A DNA stretch of 64,000 nucleotides from CALKXV01 sp964632495 (GTDB taxonomy: Bacteria; Pseudomonadota; Alphaproteobacteria; Rhodobacterales; Rhodobacteraceae): positions 74,709 to 138,708 of the forward strand of contig CAZWDS010000002.1 in the NCBI GenBank assembly GCA_964632495.1. Reading direction: 5' to 3'. Below are positions 26,594 through 35,416 of the stretch, in pieces (the stretch's first letter is position 1; each line of letters opens with the position of its first letter). The translations under genes and the position numbers were made by a program. The notes below the pieces were generated by a model. The model searched no databases. It was not told where the DNA came from and saw only the letters and a program-made list of their open reading frames with translations.

Positions 26594-27371
26594 GATGGTC
26601 GTCGCTGACGACATTCCAGAAAGCGCGGTTTCAACGCGGAACATCTCGAAAAACTATGGCGAGGTGGAAGCGTTGCGCGACCTGTCTCTGGAGTTTCCAC
26701 GCGGCCAACTGACTTCTTTGCTGGGGCCGTCAGGCTGCGGCAAGACCACGCTACTGAAGATTATCGCAGGTCTGTTGGAGCCGACCTCGGGCGAGGTTGA
26801 GGTGAACGGCAAGACGGTGACCGGCCCCGGACCGGACCGCGCTTTCGTGTTTCAGGATTTTGCGCTGTTGCCTTGGGCCAGCGTCATGCGGAACGTCACC
26901 TTCGGCCTTGAGATGCGCGGCGTCGCCAAGTCCGAGCGGGAGGACATCGCGGCGCGTTATATCAAAGAGGTTGGCTTGGGCGGATTCGAACATGCCTATC
27001 CCCACGAATTGTCAGGCGGCATGCGCCAGCGCGTCGGCTTGGCGCGGGCGCTTTCGGTCGATGCTGAAGTATTGTTGATGGACGAGCCGTTTTCGGCGGT
27101 CGATGAACAGACCCGCCGGAAGTTTCAGGAAGACTTGCTAGGTCTTGTCCAGAACGAGAATAAGACCTTTATCTTCGTCACCCACTCGATCGAAGAAGCG
27201 GTTTATGTGTCGGACCAGATCGCCATCCTTCTGCCGCGTCCCAGCCGCGTGCATGAAATCATCCGCCCTTCGGGCTTTCGCGACAAAGGTGTCGACAACA
27301 TCCGCCGCGATCCCGAGTACCTGGATATCGTTGATGAAATTTGGGCGTCGCTGCGCACCTATGTGGAATAG
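26574..27371 (+). CDS. ABC transporter ATP-binding protein (SsuB/TauB type)
   Basis: The 265-residue ATPase has Walker A GPSGCGKTT (51-59), signature LSGGMRQR, Walker B VLLMDEP followed by FSAVDEQTR, and the switch histidine in VTHSIEEAV. I keep the GTG at 26574, which has AAGGGA seven bases upstream; the ATG two codons later is equally possible. It overlaps the first permease gene by about 20 bases and powers import by the flanking permeases. Confidence 0.88.
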   Translation: MAMSQTKMVVADDIPESAVSTRNISKNYGEVEALRDLSLEFPRGQLTSLLGPSGCGKTTLLKIIAGLLEPTSGEVEVNGKTVTGPGPDRAFVFQDFALLPWASVMRNVTFGLEMRGVAKSEREDIAARYIKEVGLGGFEHAYPHELSGGMRQRVGLARALSVDAEVLLMDEPFSAVDEQTRRKFQEDLLGLVQNENKTFIFVTHSIEEAVYVSDQIAILLPRPSRVHEIIRPSGFRDKGVDNIRRDPEYLDIVDEIWASLRTYVE

Positions 27372-27374
27372 AAC

Positions 27375-28127
27375 ATGACACTCTTTGGATACCGTTTGCC
27401 GGGCATGTCGTCGCTGATTCTGTGGGGGCTGTTGTGGGAAATCATTGGCCAGACCGGCATGACCTTCTTTGTGCCGCCTTTGTCCGAGGTCTTGGCAACC
27501 CTGTTCGAAGTCATACAAACCGCCGCCTTCCAGAAGGCTTTGTATGAAACCGCCTATGCCTTCATCGCGGGCGTCTTCTTTGCCATCGTCATAGGCATTC
27601 CGACCGGCATTCTGATGGGCAAGAACCGCTTGCTGGATGAACTGTTGCTGCCATGGGTGAACGTGTTTCTCAGTGCGCCTTTGACGGCATTGGTGCCGGT
27701 CTTGATGGTTCTGTTCGGCTTCGGAATGAAAGCGATCATTATAACCACGACGCTCTTCGCGATCTGGATCATCATTTTGAACAGCCGCGCTGGCGTGAAA
27801 CAGATCAACCGCTCACTGGTGGAAATGGCCCATAGCTTTGGTGCCTCACCGGTGGACGCTTTCTTCAAGATCTATTTCTGGGCCGCCTTGCCTGAGATTT
27901 TGGGCGGTGTTCGGATTGGGATTATTCGGGCTGTGAAAGGCGTGATCATCGGGCAGCTTCTGATTTCGATCGTAGGCTTTGGAGCTTTGTTCGAACTTTA
28001 CTCAGCCAACTTTCTGATGGGGCACTTCTGGGCCGTGTTGATCGTGTTGTTCGCTTTGGCCTTCACGATATCCGAATTTCTAGCCTATCTAGAGCGCCGT
28101 GTTTCGTATTACGCAGCCAAGCGGTAA
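27375..28127 (+). CDS. ABC transporter permease, second subunit
   Basis: The 250-residue protein is a second member of the SsuC/TauC permease family with about six transmembrane segments. Its conserved cytoplasmic loop is seen at EMAHSFGASPVDAFFKIYFWAALPEILGGVRIG. It starts 3 bases after the ATPase stop. The presence of two different permeases suggests a heterodimeric channel. Confidence 0.87.
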   Translation: MTLFGYRLPGMSSLILWGLLWEIIGQTGMTFFVPPLSEVLATLFEVIQTAAFQKALYETAYAFIAGVFFAIVIGIPTGILMGKNRLLDELLLPWVNVFLSAPLTALVPVLMVLFGFGMKAIIITTTLFAIWIIILNSRAGVKQINRSLVEMAHSFGASPVDAFFKIYFWAALPEILGGVRIGIIRAVKGVIIGQLLISIVGFGALFELYSANFLMGHFWAVLIVLFALAFTISEFLAYLERRVSYYAAKR

Positions 28128-28297
28128 GCCGATTTCGCGAAGTCAACGGCGCCCCCCGAACACAGGTTGGGCCCGACAACGCGGCCAATGTGAGCGGGGC
28201 ACGGAACGGCTTGGGTCGCGCAATAACATGCGGTTGGGGTGCAGCAGTCCATCACGTTTGTGTTGGCTTCGGCACAATAAGCTGAACAGTTGTTCAT
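28109..28297 (-). CDS. Candidate cysteine-rich miniprotein
   Basis: This 62-residue frame has eight cysteines in its first 46 residues (positions 4, 8, 18, 19, 24, 26, 33, 46), arranged CX3C, CC, CXC and single. A simpler tail follows. Codon choice resembles real genes of the window and the frame fills an otherwise empty gap, overlapping the permease 3' end by 19 bases on the opposite strand. The ribosome-binding site is weak. A metal-binding or disulfide-rich peptide would fit; chance cannot be excluded. Confidence 0.38.
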   Translation of the reverse strand: MNNCSAYCAEANTNVMDCCTPTACYCATQAVPCPAHIGRVVGPNLCSGGAVDFAKSAYRLAA

Positions 28298-28415
28298 TTT
28301 GTCTGTCTTCGTTGTGGGATTTGCGACAGAAGCGATATGACAATCTGTGTTTCTTGTCAGAGAATAATAAGAGAATTATCGTGCGATTGTGATTCGAATT
28401 TGAGAGTTAGGCGGT

Positions 28416-29204
28416 ATGAAAGTTGCGATTTTGGCTGGGGGCAAAGGCACTAGATTTAGCGAAGAAACGCTTGTTCGACCAAAGCCCATGATTGAGGTTG
28501 GTGGGCGGCCGATCCTCTGGCACATTATGATGCACTACCACGCCAGTGGCCTAAGCGACTTTGTCATTGCGCTTGGCTACAAAGGCGACTTCATTCGAAA
28601 CTGGTTTGAAAGCGAAAAGCTGTTGCATGACGATGCAGCGTTGTCCAGCCAGTCGAACAAGCAGTTGCCGGATGGCCCCCCGACGCCGGACTGGAACGTG
28701 AAGCTTGCCGATACGGGCCTTGAGACACAAACCGGTGGACGGGTTAAGGCGCTGGCCTCTGAACTGGGCGACGCGCCTTTCATTTTGGCTTGGGGCGATG
28801 GTGTTTCGGACGTTGATGTCGCGAAATTGCAGGCCTTCCACACAGACCACGGAAAACTTGCGACGATGGTTGTGGTGCGACCACCCGCACGGTTTGGTCA
28901 TGTTGGGCTGGATGGCGATCAGATTGTGCACTTCGAAGAAAAGCCTGCGCAGGGTGAAGGCTGGATCAACGGTGGCGTCTTTGTCTTGGACCCAAAGGTG
29001 GTTCACTACATCCGCGATGCTTCGACCCACTTCGAGAAAGAACCCTTGGAAACCTTGGCAAGTGATGGACAGCTTATGGCCTATCGCCACGAGGGGTTCT
29101 GGCAATGCATGGACAACGGCCACGACCGAGAAACGCTTGAGCAATTCTGGACAACCGGCAACCGCCCATGGGCCACATGGGAGGACGCGACATGCGTGTC
29201 TTAG
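28416..29204 (+). CDS. rfbF: Glucose-1-phosphate cytidylyltransferase-like nucleotidyltransferase
   Basis: The 262-residue protein has the nucleotidyltransferase start MKVAILAGGKGTRFSEET, VRPKPMIEVGGRPILWHIM, a WGDGVSDVD metal site and GWINGGVFVLDP. This matches RfbF, which makes CDP-glucose from CTP and glucose 1-phosphate as entry to 3,6-dideoxy or branched sugars. It is the first of five overlapping genes. The partner CDP-glucose 4,6-dehydratase (RfbG) is not identifiable here unless the next gene fills that role. Confidence 0.85.
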   Translation: MKVAILAGGKGTRFSEETLVRPKPMIEVGGRPILWHIMMHYHASGLSDFVIALGYKGDFIRNWFESEKLLHDDAALSSQSNKQLPDGPPTPDWNVKLADTGLETQTGGRVKALASELGDAPFILAWGDGVSDVDVAKLQAFHTDHGKLATMVVVRPPARFGHVGLDGDQIVHFEEKPAQGEGWINGGVFVLDPKVVHYIRDASTHFEKEPLETLASDGQLMAYRHEGFWQCMDNGHDRETLEQFWTTGNRPWATWEDATCVS

Positions 29205-30223
29205 TCACCGGTCACCTTGGCTATATCGGCGTGGTTCTCGCGCCACTTTTACAAAAGGCCGGGCATGACGTTGTCGGCTTGGACATCAACCTTTACCGCG
29301 GGTGCGATTTCGGCCCCGCGGCCCCGACCGTCCCTACGATCATCGGCGATGTGCGCGATGTGACGGCAGATCAATTGGAAGGTTTTGATGCGATCATCCA
29401 TCTGGCCGCGCTAAGCAACGATCCTCTTGGCGACATCGATCCAGACCTGACTGAAGACATCAATTTTCGCGCAACCGTTCGTCTTGCAGAAGCGGCCAAA
29501 GCGGCTGGCGTAGAAAGGTTCGTCTTTTCCTCAAGCTGTTCGAACTATGGCGCTTCAAAAGGCGGTTGGCTTGACGAGATGTCGCCGTTGAACCCGGTGA
29601 CGCCCTATGCTGTCTCAAAGATGCGCAGCGAAGAAGCGTTGGACAAGCTGGCCGACGATACGTTTTGCCCGATCTATCTGCGCAGCGGCACGGCCTATGG
29701 GTTGTCCAGCCGATTGCGGTTTGATCTTGTCGTAAACAACCTTACGGCTTGGGCGATCGCGACCGGTCAGGTTCGTCTGAAATCGGATGGCCGTGCATGG
29801 CGCCCTTTGGTGCATGCGCAAGATATGGCCGCCGCTTTCGAATTGATGCTTACGACGGATCGATCTTTGGTGCACCGTCAGCCATTTAACGTTGGACGCA
29901 ACGAAGATTGCATGCAGGTCCGCGACATCGCGAATATCGTCGCAGAAGAAGTTCCGTCCGCAGCAGTCACCTTCGCCGAAGGCCATTCCGCCGACCAACG
30001 CACCTATCAGGTTGATTGCTCTAAGATCGGTTTGATCGGGTTCCGCCCGAAGTGGGATGTGCGCCGCGGTGTGATCGAATTGCGCGATGCCTTCCAAACG
30101 TACGGCGCAGCTGTCAGCGAGTTTGAAGGCACCAAATATCAACGGGTCGCACGTGTTAGCCATCTGATGGCGTCGGGCGAAGTTGACGGTAAGCTGAGGC
30201 GGCTTAAAGAATGGGCAGCTTAA
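29192..30223 (+). CDS. NAD-dependent sugar epimerase/dehydratase
   Basis: The 343-residue short-chain dehydrogenase/reductase has the Rossmann motif GHLGYIG near the start, a DINLYRG acidic strand end, the catalytic SSCSNYG and the YAVSK catalytic pair. The substrate-binding part includes RLRFDLVVNNLTAWAI, common in enzymes acting on NDP-hexoses. ATG 29192 is preferred because GGAGG lies seven bases upstream; it overlaps the end of the cytidylyltransferase gene. It may act on the CDP-sugar made by the preceding enzyme. Confidence 0.85.
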   Translation: MRVLVTGHLGYIGVVLAPLLQKAGHDVVGLDINLYRGCDFGPAAPTVPTIIGDVRDVTADQLEGFDAIIHLAALSNDPLGDIDPDLTEDINFRATVRLAEAAKAAGVERFVFSSSCSNYGASKGGWLDEMSPLNPVTPYAVSKMRSEEALDKLADDTFCPIYLRSGTAYGLSSRLRFDLVVNNLTAWAIATGQVRLKSDGRAWRPLVHAQDMAAAFELMLTTDRSLVHRQPFNVGRNEDCMQVRDIANIVAEEVPSAAVTFAEGHSADQRTYQVDCSKIGLIGFRPKWDVRRGVIELRDAFQTYGAAVSEFEGTKYQRVARVSHLMASGEVDGKLRRLKEWAA

Positions 30224-31488
30224 CCCGTCTGGCTCCGCTGCACAGGATAGATAAGTGCCGGTCTTGTGGATCGGACAACCTTGCGTCGGTCATTGCCTTT
30301 GGCGAAACCCCGATTGCAGACCGCTTGGTCCCGGCGTCCTACAGCGAAGAAGAATATGTAGCCCCTTTGACGTTGCTGCATTGCACTGAATGCGGTCTTT
30401 GCCAAATCGCCGAAACCGTTGATCCGGCGGTTCTGTTTGGTAAGGACTATCCCTACTATTCTTCCGTCTCGCCGGCCTTGCTTGCGCATTTTAAGGGCAG
30501 CGCAGATGCCATCCTTGATCGTTATAACCTTGGCGCCGATGATTTGGTTGTCGAGCCTGCCTCGAACGACGGATACATGCTTGAGAACTTTCAAAAGGCT
30601 GGTGTTCAGACGTTGGGCATTGACCCTGCAGCCGGTCCTGTTTCTGTTGCGCGTGAGAAAGGCATTGAATCGATCCATGACTTTTTTACATTAGACTTGG
30701 CCAAAGAATTGGCTGTCAGTGGAAAACGCGCAAGTGTCGTTCTTGCCAATAATGTTCTGGCGCATGTTCCCAACCCGGGTGAATTCGTCGAAGGGATCGC
30801 CGTGTTATTAAGAGACGACGGCGTTGCAGTTTTTGAGTTTCCCTATCTGGTTGATCTGGTCGAAAAACGTGCCTTCGATACGATCTATCACCAGCATCTT
30901 TTGTACCTGTCAGCGACCTCGGTTTCGGCCTTGTTTGAAAAGAATGGCCTTTACCTGAATGACGTCGAACGCACGACTGTGCATGGCGGTTCGTTGCGCG
31001 TCACAGCAAGCAAAGGGGCAGGGGCCAGCCAAGCGGTTGTGGACATGCTGCAAAGCGAAGCCGACGCGGGGGTGTTGAGCGCAGATTACTACGATGCCTT
31101 TTGTGCTGGCCTTGAAGGCATGCGAACTGAAACGCGCGCCGCGATTGAACAGTGTCGTGCCAATGGCAAACGGATCATTGGGTATGGCGCTGCGGCGAAG
31201 GCCACAACGTTGCTGCATTATTTCGGAATTACCAAGTCGAACATTGACTGTATTGTTGATAAAAGCACTTGGAAACAGGGTCTTGAAATGCCGGTTGTGC
31301 GCATTCCAATCGTGTCGCCCGATCAGTTAGACACTGTTCATCCCGACGTTGTTTTGATCCTTGCGTGGAACTTTGCCCGCGAAATCGCTGCCGAGAACAC
31401 AGCCGTTTCAGATGCGGGCGGTGTTTTTCTTGTTCCCGTTCCCAGCTTGCGCGAAGTCAGCGTCAACGACGCCGGAGCCTCCCTATGA
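30211..31488 (+). CDS. C-methyltransferase-type SAM enzyme of deoxysugar synthesis
   Basis: The 425-residue protein has the three-part layout of NDP-hexose C-methyltransferases such as TylC3 and TcaB9. An N-terminal zinc-binding part has CRSCG and CTECG. The SAM domain has VVEPASNDGYML. A substrate loop YHQHLLYLS and a C-terminal Rossmann-like domain (IIGYGAAAKATTLLHYFGI) follow. It overlaps the epimerase gene by 13 bases. It probably adds a methyl branch to a keto-sugar nucleotide. Confidence 0.85.
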   Translation: MGSLTRLAPLHRIDKCRSCGSDNLASVIAFGETPIADRLVPASYSEEEYVAPLTLLHCTECGLCQIAETVDPAVLFGKDYPYYSSVSPALLAHFKGSADAILDRYNLGADDLVVEPASNDGYMLENFQKAGVQTLGIDPAAGPVSVAREKGIESIHDFFTLDLAKELAVSGKRASVVLANNVLAHVPNPGEFVEGIAVLLRDDGVAVFEFPYLVDLVEKRAFDTIYHQHLLYLSATSVSALFEKNGLYLNDVERTTVHGGSLRVTASKGAGASQAVVDMLQSEADAGVLSADYYDAFCAGLEGMRTETRAAIEQCRANGKRIIGYGAAAKATTLLHYFGITKSNIDCIVDKSTWKQGLEMPVVRIPIVSPDQLDTVHPDVVLILAWNFAREIAAENTAVSDAGGVFLVPVPSLREVSVNDAGASL

Positions 31489-32678
31489 CCAATCTTTCCA
31501 GCGTCACTCACTGCCCGTGTTGCAGCGCTAAATTGGGTGACCCATTCTATTCCGTTGGGCCCGTACCTGTGCACAGCTGCTTGATGCTTGATAATGCGAA
31601 AGATGCCGCTGCCTTTCCGGCTGAAAACGTAAGGCTCGCGCTTTGCGAGGACTGCGGCTTTGTGACGAACATTGATTTTGATCCGAAATGGAGCGCTTAC
31701 GCACCCAATTACGAAGACCAGCAAAGCTTCTCGCCGACATTTAATTCCTTTGCCGGTCGCATGGCAAAAGATTTGATTGAACGCTACGAATTGGACGGCA
31801 AAAGAGTTGTCGAAGTGGGATGCTCAAAAGGCGACTTTCTGCGGCTTCTGTGCGAAGGTGGCAATATGAAAGCGGTCGGAATTGACCCAAGCGCTTTGCC
31901 GGGGCGCATTCCGCCGCCTCAGAATGGCACGCTTGACTTCATTGCCGAATATTATGGCCCCGATCACTATGATCTGCCCGCCGATATGATCTGTTGCCGT
32001 CACACGCTTGAACACATCCAGAACGTGGATGAAACGCTAATAGCCTTTCGTGACCATGCCGCGGCAAACCCTGGGTGCGTGGTCGTTATCGAGGTGCCGG
32101 ATGCGATGCGCGTTTGGCAGCAAGCGGCTTTCGAAGACATCTATTATGAGCATTGCTCGTATTTCACCGCCGGCTCTTTGGCCCGAGCGATGCGCCGGGC
32201 GGGGTTCGCCGTTACTGATTTGCGCTATGAATATGACGACCAATATCTTGTTGTAGAAGCCGTTCTTGATCCCAGCAAAGATAGGCATTTCGAGATTGAA
32301 GAAGATCCCAGCATGGTCGCAGAAGTCATTCAAAAACTGCCCGCGATCATGGAAGACAAGATTCAAACATGGCGCAGTTTTCTGGAGAATCGGAATACAG
32401 GGCTGGCGATTTGGGGGTCTGGTTCGAAATGCGTCGCTTTCCTGCGCACGCTAAAGCCGTCCAAAGGTGTTGATGCGATTATTGATATCAACCCACATCG
32501 AAAAGACCGTTATGCTCCGGCGTCATCGCAACCCATCAATACTCCGGATTGTTTGACATCCGTGAATCCAAAGACCGTCATTTTAATGAATGCAATTTAC
32601 GAACAAGAGATTGCGAACTCTCTTTCCGAAATGGGTCTTAAGCCGGATCTTTTGACACTGGATGCCCTTCCAAAATGA
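31485..32678 (+). CDS. Second C-methyltransferase-type SAM enzyme
   Basis: The 397-residue protein is a divergent paralogue of its upstream neighbour: N-terminal CPCC and CEDCG cysteines, SAM motif VVEVGCSKGDFLRLL, YYEHCSYF substrate loop and C-terminal domain with LAIWGSGSKCVAFLRTL. ATG 31485 overlaps the previous stop as ATGA, which rules out a longer frame beginning inside the upstream gene. Two such enzymes in series suggest either two methylations or a non-methylating derivative. Confidence 0.82.
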   Translation: MTNLSSVTHCPCCSAKLGDPFYSVGPVPVHSCLMLDNAKDAAAFPAENVRLALCEDCGFVTNIDFDPKWSAYAPNYEDQQSFSPTFNSFAGRMAKDLIERYELDGKRVVEVGCSKGDFLRLLCEGGNMKAVGIDPSALPGRIPPPQNGTLDFIAEYYGPDHYDLPADMICCRHTLEHIQNVDETLIAFRDHAAANPGCVVVIEVPDAMRVWQQAAFEDIYYEHCSYFTAGSLARAMRRAGFAVTDLRYEYDDQYLVVEAVLDPSKDRHFEIEEDPSMVAEVIQKLPAIMEDKIQTWRSFLENRNTGLAIWGSGSKCVAFLRTLKPSKGVDAIIDINPHRKDRYAPASSQPINTPDCLTSVNPKTVILMNAIYEQEIANSLSEMGLKPDLLTLDALPK

Positions 32679-33721
32679 CCAAGATAGCTGTTGTAAGCGG
32701 CCGTGCTTATTCATTCCTTCTGGCTGAGTATTGTGCGCGCGATTTCGAAGACGCGATCACGGATGCTACAGAAGCCGAATTGATTTGCCCCACGCCCGAG
32801 GGGAAAGAAAAACTTCAATGCAATGCAGATATCGCGATTGTTGTTGGGATAACATTCGATCGTATGGCCGAGCTTTTGCAGTCCACGGAATTTTCGTCAG
32901 GCTGCAAAGTTCTTGCCTATGTCTTTGGTGCTTATGAGTTTTTGACGAAAAAACCCAGGAACCCGGTCAATATTTGGCGCAAACGCAATTGGTTCGGTTC
33001 GTTTGCCAAGGTCGATTGTCTATATTTGGGTTTCGATGTTTGGGTCGATGAAATAGCCAACAACTTGGACGTTAAAGCATCCTATGTGCCGATGGCCGCA
33101 AATGTCATGGCGGTGAATGCGTCGCCTTTCAAAGGTGAAGACCGCCCGATAGCCGTAGCTGCGTTTGGCCGTCAGCACGGGCCAATTGTATCGGCCTTAA
33201 GCGATGCATTTAATCACCATGGGTCATCTGATTTTCTATACAATCCAAACTTTTTGGTGACGCGCGGGGCCCGCGATTTTAAGCGATACCGCGATATGTT
33301 CTGGCAGGCGCTTCGCCAAAGTAAAATGTCTTTGGCCTTTGATCATTATGCGGCTCCGAATGTCTCGGGGGCCCGGTGTTCCTATGTTGGTCCACGTTGG
33401 TTCGAAAGTCTGGCGGCGGGAACTGTTGTTGCGGGGATTGCACCTCCGACCGCTGATCGCGACGTCTTGCTGGATTGGCCCGAAGCAACCATCGAACTGC
33501 CCGAAGATCCGGATGCAAGTGTTGAGGCGATGAGCAGGATGCTAAGGGACACGGATTTCTTGAAAGAGGTGTCCACGCGCAACCTCATGGAAATGAACAG
33601 GCGTCATGACTGGCGGCATCGACTTGCCGAGATCCTTGCAGAAAACGATGTTGAGCTTCCGCCGCGCTTGGTCAGCCAACTTGACCTTCTTGCTGATCGC
33701 GCCCGCGCTTTAAAGATTTGA
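32675..33721 (+). CDS. CgeB-like glycosyltransferase
   Basis: The 348-residue protein resembles CgeB/GT4-like glycosyltransferases that lack the classic N-terminal motif. Its C-terminal half has the donor-site pattern SYVGPRWFESLAAGTVVAGI, followed by a region like the glycosyl transferase group 1 fold. ATG 32675 overlaps the preceding stop as ATGA. It probably transfers the sugar made by the four upstream enzymes to a surface acceptor. Confidence 0.68.
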   Translation: MTKIAVVSGRAYSFLLAEYCARDFEDAITDATEAELICPTPEGKEKLQCNADIAIVVGITFDRMAELLQSTEFSSGCKVLAYVFGAYEFLTKKPRNPVNIWRKRNWFGSFAKVDCLYLGFDVWVDEIANNLDVKASYVPMAANVMAVNASPFKGEDRPIAVAAFGRQHGPIVSALSDAFNHHGSSDFLYNPNFLVTRGARDFKRYRDMFWQALRQSKMSLAFDHYAAPNVSGARCSYVGPRWFESLAAGTVVAGIAPPTADRDVLLDWPEATIELPEDPDASVEAMSRMLRDTDFLKEVSTRNLMEMNRRHDWRHRLAEILAENDVELPPRLVSQLDLLADRARALKI

Positions 33722-33727
33722 ACCTGC

Positions 33728-35257
33728 CTAGCAGATCACGTCGAAGCGGGCGCGGATGTCACGTTCTTGTTCCGATGTAAGATGGCTTGGATGATGCTCT
33801 GCAAGGATCGACCGGGCTTGTGATTTGGCCGCAGTCCAGGCGTCGGGTGCTCCCATCTTGGCCCAGGTCGTGGGTTCGTTTCTGTCCGCAATCGTTGGGT
33901 AGAAATAGTCGCGCTCCATTGCCGCAAGCGTATGTGCGCCGCCCAGAAAATGCCCTTCGCCCAAAACGGCTTCGACAATGGCATCAAAGCCAAGGTTTTC
34001 ATCCGTTACTTCGATGCCGCGCAGCGCACGGTAGATGCCGGAATGCATTTCATCATCCAGAATGAACGCCTCAAAGCTTGCGCCCAAAAGCGAAGCAGTC
34101 ATGCCCGAGCTTTCGTAGATCAGGTTGCCCCCGGCAAGGGCGGCGGCCAGAGCGGTCATGCCCTTTTCTGCACCATATTGCGCATCAATGGCTTTCGCGT
34201 CGGTCATCGAACTTGCAACCCCAGACGGTAGCCCAAGCCAATTCGACAATTGCGCCGATGCGGCATTCAAAACGGCCGTTTCACCACTGCCGCCCGAAAA
34301 TGCGCCTGTGCGTAGATCAATAACCAAGGGCCAATTCGAAAAGATCATTGGAAATCCCGGACGGATCACATTGACCATGACAAGGCTGGCCAGCGTTTCG
34401 GCCAAGGATTGCGCCAAAAATCCTGCAAGGGTTGCTGGCGCCGTGGCCCCGGCTTGCGCCGCGGTGATGCAAGACACCGGGATGTTATGCGCAATACATT
34501 CATAGACCACGTCCACGGCATCTTCGCCGAACCGCATGGGGGAAATGACAGGGCTGATGTGGGCTTTCATGAAGGGGGCCCGCGCAAAACTGCCTGACCC
34601 TCCAGCTGCAATGTCCAGCATGTCGATGATCGGGGTGACATGTTCGGCCAGTGTAAAAGCGGTAGCGGTTGGTTTGGTTGTGTTCTTCAAAAGAGCGAAA
34701 GCGGTGTTTACATCCAGCGCATAATCCCCCGGCACATCCGTTGCGATGCAACAGCGGGTGAACCAGCTGACGTTGGCAAGGGTGTCTTGAAGGCGGGTGA
34801 AATCGTGCAGGTCTGTCAGCGTCGAAGGCCGGTAAAGCCCGGTGTCCAGATCAAGGGTCTGCACCGCCGCGCCGCCCGTGCCAAAGTGAACCCGATCTCC
34901 GCCGACTTCGATGGAACGATCGGGGTCGCGGCCATGGAACGTAAACGTCTTAGCGGCACTTGCGATGGCGCTTTCAACAAGTTGACTTGGCAACACAATC
35001 CGTCCGTCGCCTCTGTCCTTGGCACCCGCACCAATAAGGTCGCGTGCCAAATGGTCCGGCACCTCACCCATGCCAAGATGGTCAAGCAATTTCAGCGCTG
35101 TGTCATAGATCTGTTGCAGGTCGTTGTCGGACAGCGGTCGGTAACTGCCGCCGATCTGGCCGGGGGGGCAGGGATCAAACGCGGGCTTGGCGGCCCGTTT
35201 TGCAAGCCTTTCTTCGCGACCGCTTCTGATTGTGGTTCGTCGCTGCTGGCCCGCCAT
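33728..35257 (-). CDS. Trimethylamine methyltransferase (MttB) family protein, non-pyrrolysine
   Basis: The 509-residue protein matches the MttB superfamily: LLDHLGMGEVPDHLA, GRIVLPSQLVESAI, HFGTGGAAVQTLD, GSGGETAVLNAASAQLSNWLGLPSG and DEMHSGIYRALRGIEV. There is no in-frame TAG inside the gene; TAG occurs only as the stop. It therefore belongs to the non-pyrrolysine group, whose studied member MtgB demethylates glycine betaine to a corrinoid protein. No corrinoid protein gene is adjacent. It lies next to a divergent glycine betaine importer, which supports a quaternary-amine substrate. Confidence 0.85.
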   Translation of the reverse strand: MAGQQRRTTIRSGREERLAKRAAKPAFDPCPPGQIGGSYRPLSDNDLQQIYDTALKLLDHLGMGEVPDHLARDLIGAGAKDRGDGRIVLPSQLVESAIASAAKTFTFHGRDPDRSIEVGGDRVHFGTGGAAVQTLDLDTGLYRPSTLTDLHDFTRLQDTLANVSWFTRCCIATDVPGDYALDVNTAFALLKNTTKPTATAFTLAEHVTPIIDMLDIAAGGSGSFARAPFMKAHISPVISPMRFGEDAVDVVYECIAHNIPVSCITAAQAGATAPATLAGFLAQSLAETLASLVMVNVIRPGFPMIFSNWPLVIDLRTGAFSGGSGETAVLNAASAQLSNWLGLPSGVASSMTDAKAIDAQYGAEKGMTALAAALAGGNLIYESSGMTASLLGASFEAFILDDEMHSGIYRALRGIEVTDENLGFDAIVEAVLGEGHFLGGAHTLAAMERDYFYPTIADRNEPTTWAKMGAPDAWTAAKSQARSILAEHHPSHLTSEQERDIRARFDVIC

Positions 35258-35416
35258 GATTCGTCCTGTCGATTTGGAATTCGAACTACATAGAAATGTG
35301 GCGGGTTAGCCAAGCCACGAAATACGCCAGTGTTACAGGCGCTAAAGCACTTGCTTGCCTTTCCACCGCTAATAACCGCAACATCGTCAGGCACGTTAAG
35401 GGGATTGGGACTAACC

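Noticed and set aside
33728..33730. TAG stop of the MttB-family gene read as a pyrrolysine codon
   Set aside because: Pyrrolysine in MttB lies in the middle of the protein. Here TAG follows the complete C-terminus and readthrough would add only a few residues before another stop.
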